From CAYYMH01 sp964472785 (GTDB lineage Bacteria > Zhuqueibacterota > Zhuqueibacteria > Thermofontimicrobiales > Thermofontimicrobiaceae): DNA of 29,140 nucleotides. The stretch lies in contig CAYYMH010000054.1 in NCBI GenBank assembly GCA_964472785.1, positions 1 through 29,140 of the forward strand, in the 5' to 3' direction. Below are positions 16,889-24,900 of the stretch, in pieces (positions within the stretch are counted from its first letter, which is position 1; every line of letters begins with the position of its first letter). The translations under genes and the position numbers were made by a program. Under the pieces are notes generated by a model. That model was not told the origin of the DNA and did not search any database. It was given only the letters and a program-made list of their open reading frames with translations.

Positions 16889-16899
16889 AATCTGACACC

Positions 16900-17013
16900 A
16901 TGCGCAAAATAATACTTGACTTTTTCGTTTTTTTTTTAATTTTGAATACCAGATTTATTTACTCGTTCAGCTTTTGCACCTATACTTGCTTCAGTCGAAT
17001 TTTTGAATTATGA
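16900..17013 (+). other. Possible leader peptide or gene-start remnant (37 codons)
   Basis: An ATG in the context GACACCATG opens MRKIILDFFVFFLILNTRF and ends in TGA at 17011. The hydrophobic N-terminus looks like a signal peptide, and the GACACCATG context is identical to that of the lipoprotein start at 28893, which also follows the 112-bp repeat. It may be the stub of a lost exported-protein gene. There is no good ribosome-binding site, so translation is doubtful. Confidence 0.25.
16905..16940 (+). repeat. T-rich 36-bp leader repeat, copy 1
   Basis: CAAAATAATACTTGACTTTT followed by TCG, a run of 10 T and AAT. It is identical to 20239-20275 except that the second copy has 11 T. It contains TTGACT, but no convincing -10 box at standard spacing. 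Weak similarity continues downstream in both copies as far as a shared ATTTTTGAATT. Confidence 0.8.
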
Positions 17014-17113
17014 ACGCTGCTTCCTCTTGTTTATTATGACATCTTCTTTCGCTTTTGGTTTTGAGTCTGGGAACAATTAAAAAAACTTAATACTAAACTA
17101 TAGGTTTACTAAT

Positions 17114-20100
17114 ATGCGAATCAAAATAAGTCTGTTGTTTAGTTTACTCGCAGTACTTTTTGTCTTAATTTTCGGTTATTATTTCTTTGTTTTCTCTTCT
17201 GCTCAACAATACAATTCTGATTTAGCTGTGGGTATATTAAATCAAAATTTAATAAAAAACACATTTCTCAACAACGGTGGTTTTTGTGCTTCTCAATATT
17301 CTTCATGGCAAGGAGTCGGTGGGTTAAATTATAATGGCGATGGTCACGCTATCTCTGTCGATCTTTGGCTCGGAATTCCGGATGGCCCTTGGGCACCGAA
17401 GCAATGGAACGAGCAGTTAAAAGACTCTGTTAGTTTAGGCCCCACCGTTACTGGGACGTTCTTTGGTAATGCTTTTATACCTGATGGTACAGACTGGGGC
17501 CCCATACCAGAATCAAGAGGTAAAAAATTTTCAGGTGACTTATTATTAAGTGATTTATTTGTTGTTAATACAGGGGGTATACTGCCGCTCTTATCAAACT
17601 CTCAATATGAATTAAGTTGGCCTGAGAATATCTATGGGGATAGAGTGTGGCCTGGTACTTTTTCTAAAGATCCGATCACCGGCATAACGATTCAAAACAA
17701 ATTCAGAGCAGATCAGGAAATCCTTTTACAATTCACAGATAAAAGTTACGCATCAAAGTATTATCCATTAAATTATCAGAGCATAGATTCTGTTACAAAT
17801 GCGAAAAGAGGATATGAAATCGGCGCGAAAGCAGCAGGATCAGTTATCGTTTTTGATGATACTTATAATGATGATTTCTTTATTGTTGATTTAGAAATTA
17901 TGAATCAAAGCAGATGGGATTACAACGATGTTTTTTTGGGAGTGAGAACTGCTATATATTTGATAAGAGAAGGACTAAATTGGATGAATTTTGAAAAAAC
18001 TCATTTTATTGATTATCTTATTGAGAAAAATGGTCATTTGTATAATTTAGCCTATCATCACTCTAAAATAGAACCAAATCCACCGGGTGGACAATTTGTG
18101 TATTTTGGAATTAAGCTACTCGAAACACCGCCTGCAGATAGAAACGAAGGAGAGCAGCTTGGTCTGACAGGATGGCATTGGCTTAATGAAGCTGGCTGGT
18201 ATAAATTTATTCCCATAGGTGGAGGTGGCGGAATTTCAAAATTAATTGATAGTCCATACAGAAGAGGTGAAATCATACAGTATAAATTAATGTCAGGAGA
18301 CACCACAGGATTGACAATGCAGGAACAGGAACGATTTTTTTACCCAAAAGAAGGAAATGTGAATCCAAATTATGACGGCGAAATCAAGGAAAGAATTGTT
18401 CGTCCGGCAACTCTCATGTCCTCCGGCCCCTTCAACTGGGATTCCGGCGACACGGTCAAGTTTGCCTTTGCCGTGGTATTCGGAGAAGACCTGGAAGATT
18501 TAAAAGCCAACTGCCGGGTTGCCCAAAAAATGTACGACCACAACTACCGGCGCATGGAAGCGCCGGAAGCACCTACGGTGTCTGCTGTTGCCGGAGACAA
18601 ACAGGTCACGCTGTACTGGAACGATGCCGCGGAAAACTCGGCTGATTTTCTCACCGGCTATCACGACTTTGAAGGCTATCGCATCTATCGCACTTCAGTG
18701 GATCCGGCGCTCAACCAGTGGGGCGAGCAGATCAAAGACGGAAACGGAGAGCTGGTGGGATTCGTTCCCATGGCACAGTTCGATCTGAAAAACGGCATCA
18801 GCGGGCTCGATCCCCAGTACCCGCATCTGGAGCTGGGATTTGACACCGGCATCCAGCATTCCTGGACCGACACCACGGTGAAAAACGGCGTCAGCTACTG
18901 GTACGCGGTCTGCGCCTATGACCAGGGCATAAGCCCGGATTCGCTGCGCAATCCCGATGGCTGGCCCCGGTTTAAATCGCTGGAAAACAGCAAAGGCTCC
19001 GACGCCGGGCTGTGGCGCAATCTGGTCAACGTCTCCCCGGGCGCAGTGCCGTCCAATTATCAGCAGCCGGTCTTGAATCTGCTGCCGCTGCCCGGCACCA
19101 CAGGCAACGGCCCCCTCTCAGCGCAGGTGATCGATCCGCCGGCAGTGACTGGTCACACCTACACGGTGATCTTCGACGATACCAGCCAGTCCTGGCTGAC
19201 CTATTCAGTGAAGGACGAAACGAGCGGTAAGATGGTGCTGCAACAGGTGAGCCAGGTTCACGGTGAGGAAGGACCGATCTTTGACGGCATCCGGCTGAAG
19301 GTGCAGGCGTTTGACCATGCCGGACTGTTTGCCGATTCCAGCGGCTGGTTCGATCGTCACACTGGTGACAGCTCGGATTGTAACTACACCCTTGAAGCCG
19401 AGCCCTTGCTGCCTGATCCGGTGTTGAGTAACTACGAATTTCGTTTTACCGAACAGGGCGACACCAGCTATATTTTGTCCAAGCCGGCGCCGTTCGAGGT
19501 GTGGAACACCAGTCGCGGGGAACAACTGGACTGGGAGATTTTCACTAATTCGGAGACTGACAGCACCGATTCGCTGAAGTCGGAGTGGAGCTCCGGAGAT
19601 TACATCCGGATTCGGGAGCAGGTGGCTGGGGCGTACAAATTTACCTGGGACGTGCGCATGACCCGCAACCCGGAAATCCGCTACGTGGAGCGGGACACCA
19701 CGCTGGACGGCTATCCGGCGACAGTAATCGACACGCTGATTATTGACAATCCGCCGCAGACCGATGATGTGGCGCGGATAATCACTGCCAAGCCGTTTCA
19801 TTCCGGTGACCGGTTCAGCCTGCAGACGGTTCCGGTGCAAGCTCAAACAGCGGAAAAAGACGAACTTTCGCTGATCAAAGTGGTGCCCAATCCGTATCTG
19901 GTGACCGCAGCCTGGGAGCGGCACCGCGACGATCACCGGCTGTCGTTTACCCATCTGCCGGCACAGTGTGAAATTTTGATTTTCAATGTTGCCGGAGAAA
20001 TCGTGGCAGTGATTCAGCATGACGATGTGTATTCGGGCACAGCGTTTTGGGATTTGCAGAGCTACGAGGGCATGGAGGTTGCGTCTGGATTGTATCTGTA

Positions 20101-20158
20101 CGTGGTCAAAACGCCGCAGGGGAAAAGCAAAGAGGGGAAGTTTGCGGTGGTGAGGTGA
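17114..20158 (+). CDS. Large secreted FN3 protein with C-terminal sorting-like domain (paralogue A)
   Basis: A 1014-residue exported protein with an N-terminal hydrophobic segment (about 5-30). Residues about 35-430 are a family-specific N-terminal region containing SVSLGPTVTGTFF, FSGDLLLSD and ENIYGDRVWPG, also seen in the second paralogue. From residue about 431 (LMSSGPFNWDSGDTVKFAF) the protein is nearly identical to that paralogue. A fibronectin type III-like region follows (about 482-640, starting EAPTVSAVAGDKQVTLYW). The last 98 residues begin KVVPNPYLVTAAWE and contain FNVAGEIVAVI and GLYLYVVKTPQGKSKEGKF, a FlgD-Ig/sorting-type tail typical of KSB1-Calditrichota-like secreted proteins. 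Function is not known; surface attachment or secretion is inferred. Base composition rises sharply from AT-rich to GC-rich at codon 430. The first half is of lower-GC style than most of the window. Confidence 0.85.
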   Translation: MRIKISLLFSLLAVLFVLIFGYYFFVFSSAQQYNSDLAVGILNQNLIKNTFLNNGGFCASQYSSWQGVGGLNYNGDGHAISVDLWLGIPDGPWAPKQWNEQLKDSVSLGPTVTGTFFGNAFIPDGTDWGPIPESRGKKFSGDLLLSDLFVVNTGGILPLLSNSQYELSWPENIYGDRVWPGTFSKDPITGITIQNKFRADQEILLQFTDKSYASKYYPLNYQSIDSVTNAKRGYEIGAKAAGSVIVFDDTYNDDFFIVDLEIMNQSRWDYNDVFLGVRTAIYLIREGLNWMNFEKTHFIDYLIEKNGHLYNLAYHHSKIEPNPPGGQFVYFGIKLLETPPADRNEGEQLGLTGWHWLNEAGWYKFIPIGGGGGISKLIDSPYRRGEIIQYKLMSGDTTGLTMQEQERFFYPKEGNVNPNYDGEIKERIVRPATLMSSGPFNWDSGDTVKFAFAVVFGEDLEDLKANCRVAQKMYDHNYRRMEAPEAPTVSAVAGDKQVTLYWNDAAENSADFLTGYHDFEGYRIYRTSVDPALNQWGEQIKDGNGELVGFVPMAQFDLKNGISGLDPQYPHLELGFDTGIQHSWTDTTVKNGVSYWYAVCAYDQGISPDSLRNPDGWPRFKSLENSKGSDAGLWRNLVNVSPGAVPSNYQQPVLNLLPLPGTTGNGPLSAQVIDPPAVTGHTYTVIFDDTSQSWLTYSVKDETSGKMVLQQVSQVHGEEGPIFDGIRLKVQAFDHAGLFADSSGWFDRHTGDSSDCNYTLEAEPLLPDPVLSNYEFRFTEQGDTSYILSKPAPFEVWNTSRGEQLDWEIFTNSETDSTDSLKSEWSSGDYIRIREQVAGAYKFTWDVRMTRNPEIRYVERDTTLDGYPATVIDTLIIDNPPQTDDVARIITAKPFHSGDRFSLQTVPVQAQTAEKDELSLIKVVPNPYLVTAAWERHRDDHRLSFTHLPAQCEILIFNVAGEIVAVIQHDDVYSGTAFWDLQSYEGMEVASGLYLYVVKTPQGKSKEGKFAVVR
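18403..20158 (+). repeat. 1.76-kb duplicated segment, copy A
   Basis: Aligns without any gap to 23358-25113 at a constant offset of 4955. Stretches 18403-18678 and 19637-20011 are identical by eye over 276 and 375 bp; between them there are scattered, partly synonymous differences. The left edge is sharp and coincides with a jump in GC content inside both genes. Confidence 0.93.
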
Positions 20159-20238
20159 GGCTTTGGGATTCGGGTTGCAGGTTTTTGGATTTAGGGTTTT
20201 GAGTGTGGAAACTGATGTGTAAATATTGTTTAAAAAAA

Positions 20239-20275
20239 CAAAATAATACTTGACTTTTTCGTTTTTTTTTTTAAT
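20239..20275 (+). repeat. T-rich leader repeat, copy 2
   Basis: The second copy of the 36-bp element at 16905-16940, with 11 instead of 10 T. It begins about 245 bp upstream of the peptide operon, as copy 1 begins about 210 bp upstream of paralogue A. This suggests the two loci share an ancestral leader and perhaps regulation. Confidence 0.8.
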
Positions 20276-20464
20276 GTAATACACCAGATATTTGGTCACA
20301 ATGTTATCGCATTTGATTGCTCTATTTTTGAATTTACTACCTATTGTCTTCGCTTCTTCTTACTATCGGCGGTGGAATCTTCGTTCTCTTTCAGATATTC
20401 ATGTCTGGTCAAAATTTCTCAACTATTCTCTTTTTTCTTGGCCAAATGTCTGAGATTTTAATGG

Positions 20465-20474
20465 AAGGAGGTGA
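20465..20474 (+). promoter_or_regulatory. Perfect Shine-Dalgarno of the peptide gene
   Basis: AAGGAGGTGA is a full 10-nt complement to the usual 16S rRNA 3' end and stands 8 nt before the ATG at 20483. It is much stronger than the sites of all neighbouring genes. This fixes the start, ruling out the in-frame GTG at 20471 that lies inside the site. Confidence 0.9.
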
Positions 20475-20482
20475 GAACATCA

Positions 20483-20743
20483 ATGTTGAATAAGAAATAT
20501 TCACCATACTTCATAACATTTGCATTAATAATTGTATTAATACTGATTGTTGGCTTTTTGCAGGTATTTGCTTATGATACTGATGATTCACTCGTATTTT
20601 GCAATACTAAGTGGGTATATGGCTATGATTGTAAATACGATCCGTATAGCTGTCCTTTAATGGATATCGATGATTGCATCAATTCAGGCGGAACATACAA
20701 ATGTTGCCGAGACCCTGAGATCTGTGCTTGCTTTATTGAATAA
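20483..20743 (+). CDS. Small secreted cysteine-rich acidic peptide
   Basis: An 86-residue precursor. A hydrophobic export signal covers residues about 10-30, with likely cleavage after VFA. It leaves a mature peptide of about 56 residues with eight cysteines (precursor positions 40, 50, 57, 65, 74, 75, 81 and 83) and net negative charge (11 D/E, 4 K/R). Eight cysteines could make four disulfides. I do not recognise the family. The optimal ribosome-binding site suggests abundant production. A strong hairpin separates it from the downstream thioredoxin-like, FMN_bind-like and large-protein genes, as in operons where a structural peptide is made in excess over its maturation factors. It could be a structural surface peptide, a toxin-like effector, or a substrate of the adjacent redox proteins. 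The acidic charge argues against a classical cationic antimicrobial peptide. Confidence 0.8.
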   Translation: MLNKKYSPYFITFALIIVLILIVGFLQVFAYDTDDSLVFCNTKWVYGYDCKYDPYSCPLMDIDDCINSGGTYKCCRDPEICACFIE

Positions 20744-20766
20744 TGCAAATGTAGACTATTAAGAAA

Positions 20767-20812
20767 ATAAGGTATGGCAATTCCATGACTAGCGTTAGTT
20801 GCCATACCTTAT
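20767..20812 (+). terminator. Intra-operon hairpin (attenuator or processing site)
   Basis: ATAAGGTATGGCAA (20767-20780) is the exact reverse complement of 20799-20812, a 14-bp perfect stem extendable by a wobble and one more pair, with an 18-nt interval. No clean T-run follows, so it is more likely a partial terminator or an mRNA-stabilising structure protecting the peptide message than a full stop. It lies 23 bp after the peptide stop and 34 bp before the next gene. Confidence 0.75.
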
Positions 20813-20846
20813 ATAATAATTTTAATATGTTTAGTAAAGGAATAAA

Positions 20847-21407
20847 ATGCAAATAAGATTAAAAACTTTATTAATATTAGCATATATAATCATAACAATT
20901 TTAGTTGTCGAATTAGTACTATTAATAAATCAAAATAGATATTTAATCTCAATAATTCATAACGATCCTCATTTTGCTAAAGTTGGAATAAAGACAGGAC
21001 AAAAAATCCAAAATTTTCAGGGTGTAACATTAAATGGCAATGGATTAAAATTGTCTGATATAAAGGAAGAAAAAGTTCTTTTAATATTTTTTTCTACCCA
21101 GTGCCCTGCTTGTACTTTAGATATCAAATTATGGAAAAGGATTAATAATATAAATAGTAAAGATATTAAAATAATTGGGATCAGTATCAGCGCCCAAGAA
21201 GAGACAAAACAATTTATTTTAAATAACGGACTTAATTTTGAGGTTATTAATGACGATAAAAAATTGATTTCCAAAAAGTTAAAAATTCCTTCTATACCAA
21301 CAAAAGTATTAGTTGGAAGGGACAGAATAATTCAATTTTTTTCAATAGGTAGTGGGGATAATAAGAAAAATGAAATATTGTTAAATAAAATATCAGGAGA
21401 TCTTTGA
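20847..21407 (+). CDS. Membrane-anchored TlpA-like thioredoxin
   Basis: A 186-residue redoxin with an N-terminal transmembrane anchor (about 5-25) and an extracytoplasmic thioredoxin fold of the TlpA/AhpC-TSA kind. Supporting stretches are GIKTGQKIQNFQGVTLNG, the active site FFSTQCPACTLD with C86 and C89 (CPAC), and IPSIPTKVLVG, which holds the cis-proline segment. It should reduce or exchange disulfides outside the cytoplasmic membrane. The AAAGGA site precedes the ATG. The gene follows the cysteine-rich peptide and precedes, by 6 bp, a protein with its own CxxC. An obvious inference is that the peptide or the CxxC protein is its substrate. A role in cytochrome c maturation is possible for TlpA relatives, but no such genes are nearby. 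Confidence 0.87.
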   Translation: MQIRLKTLLILAYIIITILVVELVLLINQNRYLISIIHNDPHFAKVGIKTGQKIQNFQGVTLNGNGLKLSDIKEEKVLLIFFSTQCPACTLDIKLWKRINNINSKDIKIIGISISAQEETKQFILNNGLNFEVINDDKKLISKKLKIPSIPTKVLVGRDRIIQFFSIGSGDNKKNEILLNKISGDL

Positions 21408-21413
21408 AAAATT

Positions 21414-21995
21414 ATGAATAATAATATAAAAGCGATAATTCTGACTTTTGCTTTTTTATTAATTTCGATTGTGACGATATATCGCTTAATAGATTCAAAA
21501 AATATATTGAATACTTACTTTTATTCAGGATACAATATAGAGAAAAATTTGATTGAAGATATACGTAAAGATATTGAAGATACATTTTATTTAGAACAAA
21601 TCCAAATAAAAGAAGACGCACAAAATATTTTTAATATAGAATCTTTTTATAAAATAAAGTCGAAGCAGCTTAATCTAATAGCATACTTAGTAATTGCAGA
21701 AAAACAATTATTGTGTGATGTATGTAATGATATTAAGCTTTCCATTTTATTGGATATAGCGGGCCGAATAATTAGAGTCAGGTCATTAAATCCTATTGAG
21801 ATAGAGGGAGAAGAAATTGATCCATCAGATTTTTTAAATCAATTTCAAGGCAGTTCAGAGATCAAAGAAAATGAATATAACGTGACAATCCACAATTTGA
21901 CCGGAGCGACAATTTCTGCTGAAAAATCTATTAATTTAATCTATAACGTGCAAAAATTTATGAAGGTGTATATAAATGAGCATCAAACCGAATAA
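21414..21995 (+). CDS. Membrane-anchored FMN_bind-like protein with CxxC
   Basis: A 193-residue protein with an N-terminal transmembrane anchor (about 5-25) and an extracytoplasmic domain. Near its end TIHNLTGATISAEKSI carries T163-G-A-T166, resembling the [ST]GAT motif of FMN_bind domains (RnfG, NqrC), where the last threonine bears FMN attached by ApbE. The conserved aspartate three residues before the first S/T is a histidine here, so flavinylation is uncertain. A CDVC pair (C101, C104) precedes the strand SILLDIAGRIIRVRSL, which fits the FMN_bind core. It lies 6 bp after the thioredoxin gene and overlaps the next gene by 20 bp. I infer a membrane-tethered electron carrier or a redox partner of the thioredoxin; fold similarity without flavin is the main alternative. 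Very AT-rich. Confidence 0.6.
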   Translation: MNNNIKAIILTFAFLLISIVTIYRLIDSKNILNTYFYSGYNIEKNLIEDIRKDIEDTFYLEQIQIKEDAQNIFNIESFYKIKSKQLNLIAYLVIAEKQLLCDVCNDIKLSILLDIAGRIIRVRSLNPIEIEGEEIDPSDFLNQFQGSSEIKENEYNVTIHNLTGATISAEKSINLIYNVQKFMKVYINEHQTE

Positions 21996-24900
21996 TAATG
22001 CTATTATTGTTACCGTAATTATATTGATAGTTATTAGTGTTTATTTTCAGATCAATAAAACTGTATTTTCAAAAACAAGAAAATTATCACATAAAAACTC
22101 AATTGATTTAGCAATCGGGTTGGTTGAGTCCGATTTGATCAAGTGCATTTTTACAAATGATGGTAATTTTAGTAAATATAATTCCTTTCAACCAAGTTCA
22201 AAATTTTCCGGAATCAGATATAAAAAAGCATATTATTTGGGAGACCTGCATTTGTGGCTGGGTGTCCCTGAAGGCGAGTGGACACCAAGAGTATGGGATA
22301 ATGTAAAAAAGGATTCTGTCAGTTTAGGCCCTACAGTATCCGGCACTTTTTTTCATGATTTTAAAAAGTATTATTACATTAAAAATACAGATTTTGGACC
22401 TGTTCCGGGGTCCAGAAACCTTAGTTTTTCTGGCGACTTGTTACTAAGCGATGTTTACACTGTTACTGATGAATTAGACCTTCCCATGCTGACAAATAAT
22501 AAATTTCCAACTACATGGGCGGAGAATATTTATGGTGAAAGAGTTTGGCCCGGCAAATGGAAAATCGATCCCATAACTAATAAAGAAATTTCTGGTCAGT
22601 TTAGAGCGGATCAGGAAGTATATTTTGAATTTACAGATATTTCTTATGCAGGTAACCCTTATCCATCAAATTATGAAGAAATAGGTTTCTTAAAAATGCC
22701 TTTAAGGGGATATGATATCGGCGCAGAGGTGATGGGAAATGTATTAATTTTTGAAGATAAATACGCTGAGGATTTTCTGTTTGTTGATTTAAAAATGATA
22801 AATACAAGTCAATGGAATTACGAGGGAGTCTATTCGGGAATCTATTTTAGACCATCGCTATATCGTGCTGATTGGGATTGGATAAGACAAAATACTCAAC
22901 ATGATGAGAATATTAACTACCTCATTAGAGATATTGATCCAAAGGGAGAAGAATTTAACTATGATTTATCCTATTATTATTTTGATATGACACCACTTCC
23001 TGAAATGGGACCATTTCATTATATCGGAATAAAATTACTTCAGACTGCTCCATATCAGCATCCACAAAAAAATAAGAGAAATGCCTTTGAACACGCTGTT
23101 ATTAGAAAACAATTAGGCTTGACAGGGTGGCACTTACTGAATGATTATGGGATTGGTGAAAATATTTGGGTTGGAGATTATGGATATTTTAATTTGAAAG
23201 ATCATCCTCTAAAGCGGGGTGAGTTAATTCAATACAAACTTTTAGCTGGAGATACAACTAATTTACTGCCAGTAGAAGAAGAACGATTTTTCTATCCTAA
23301 CGACTCGACTTTGAATCCAAAATTTGACAATATTGAGTCAATACGTTTGCCTTTTGATCCGGCAACTCTCATGTCCTCCGGCCCCTTCAACTGGGATTCC
23401 GGCGACACGGTCAAGTTTGCCTTTGCCGTGGTATTCGGAGAAGACCTGGAAGATTTAAAAGCCAACTGCCGGGTTGCCCAAAAAATGTACGACCACAACT
23501 ACCGGCGCATGGAAGCGCCGGAAGCACCTACGGTGTCTGCTGTTGCCGGAGACAAACAGGTCACGCTGTACTGGAACGATGCCGCGGAAAACTCGGCTGA
23601 TTTTCTCACCGGCTATCACGACTTTGAAGGCTACCGCATCTACCGCACGTCAGTGGACCCGGCGCTCAATCAATGGGGCGAAGAAATCAGAGACGGTAAC
23701 GGCGAGCTGGTGGGATTCGTTCCCTTGGCACAGTTCGATCTGAAAAACGGGATCACCGGACTCGATCCGGAGTATCCGCATCTGGAGCTGGGTTTTGACA
23801 GCGGCATTCAGCATTCCTGGACCGACACCACGGTGAAAAATGGCGTCAGCTACTGGTACGCGGTCTGCGCCTATGATCAGGGCATAAGCCCGGATTCGCT
23901 GCGCAATCCCGATGGCTGGGCCCGGTTTAAATCGCTGGAAAACAGCCGGGGCACGGATGCAGAGCTGTGGCGCAATCTGGTCAGAGTCACGCCCGGGGCT
24001 GCGCCGTCCAATTATATGGGAGCGAGCTTGAAGTTGATCCCGCTGCCCGGCAGCAGAGGCAACGGGCCTATTGTCGCAGAAATCATTGACGCAGCCGCGG
24101 TGAGCGGGCACACCTACACGGTGATCTTCGACGATACCAGCCAGTCCTGGCTGACCTATTCGGTGAAGGACGAAGCGACCGGTCAGATGGTGCTACAACA
24201 GGTGAGCCAGGTTCACGGCGAGGAAGGACCGATCTTTGACGGCATCCGGCTCAACGTCCGCGCCTTTGACGCTGCCGGACTGTATGCCGACTCCAGCGGC
24301 TGGTTCCGGCTTGACAGCGGCGACAGTTCGGACTGTAATTACACCATTGAAGCGGTTTCGCTGTTGAAAGAGGCGGTGCTGGATAACTACGAGTTTCGTT
24401 TTACCGGGCGCGGCGACACCAGTTATATTTTGGGCAAGACCGCTCCCTTCGAGCTGTGGAACGTCAGCCGCCGGGAAAAGCTGGACTGGGAGATTTTCAC
24501 CAATTCCAAAACCGACAGCACCGATTCGCTGAAGTCGGTTTGGAGCTCCGGAGATTACATCCGGATTCGGGAGCAAGTGGCTGGGGCGTATAAATTTACC
24601 TGGGACGTGCGCATGACCCGCAACCCGGAAATCCGCTACGTGGAGCGGGACACCACGCTGGACGGCTATCCGGCGACAGTAATCGACACGCTGATTATTG
24701 ACAATCCGCCGCAGACCGATGATGTGGCGCGGATAATCACTGCCAAGCCGTTTCATTCCGGTGACCGGTTCAGCCTGCAGACGGTTCCGGTGCAAGCTCA
24801 AACAGCGGAAAAAGACGAACTTTCGCTGATCAAAGTGGTGCCCAATCCGTATCTGGTGACCGCAGCCTGGGAGCGGCACCGCGACGATCACCGGCTGTCG

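Larger units (their letters stand above)
16663..17113 (+). other. Intergenic region with two leader repeats
   Basis: 451 bp without a convincing gene. It contains a 112-bp repeat (16777-16888, partner at 28747-28858), directly followed by a 36-bp T-rich repeat (16905-16940, partner at 20239-20275). The only open frame is a 37-codon one (16900-17013). The gene at 17114 has just a weak AGG ribosome-binding site. No clear -35/-10 pair was found near the gene. Confidence 0.6.
20159..20482 (+). other. Intergenic leader of the peptide operon
   Basis: 324 bp. The first 60 bp are G/T-rich with GGGTT-type repeats similar to those after 25113. Then come the T-rich leader repeat (20239-20275), AT-rich sequence with TATTTTTG (20331-20338), and the strong ribosome-binding site of the peptide gene. 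No terminator for the upstream gene was recognised. Confidence 0.55.

Noticed and set aside
19205..20299. 364-codon open frame on the minus strand inside the first large secreted-protein gene, with a 260-codon counterpart at 24193-24975
   Set aside because: Both lie antisense to the duplicated GC-rich coding segment and look alike only because that segment is duplicated. They have no ribosome-binding site or recognisable domain, while the plus-strand proteins have clear FN3 and sorting-like domains.
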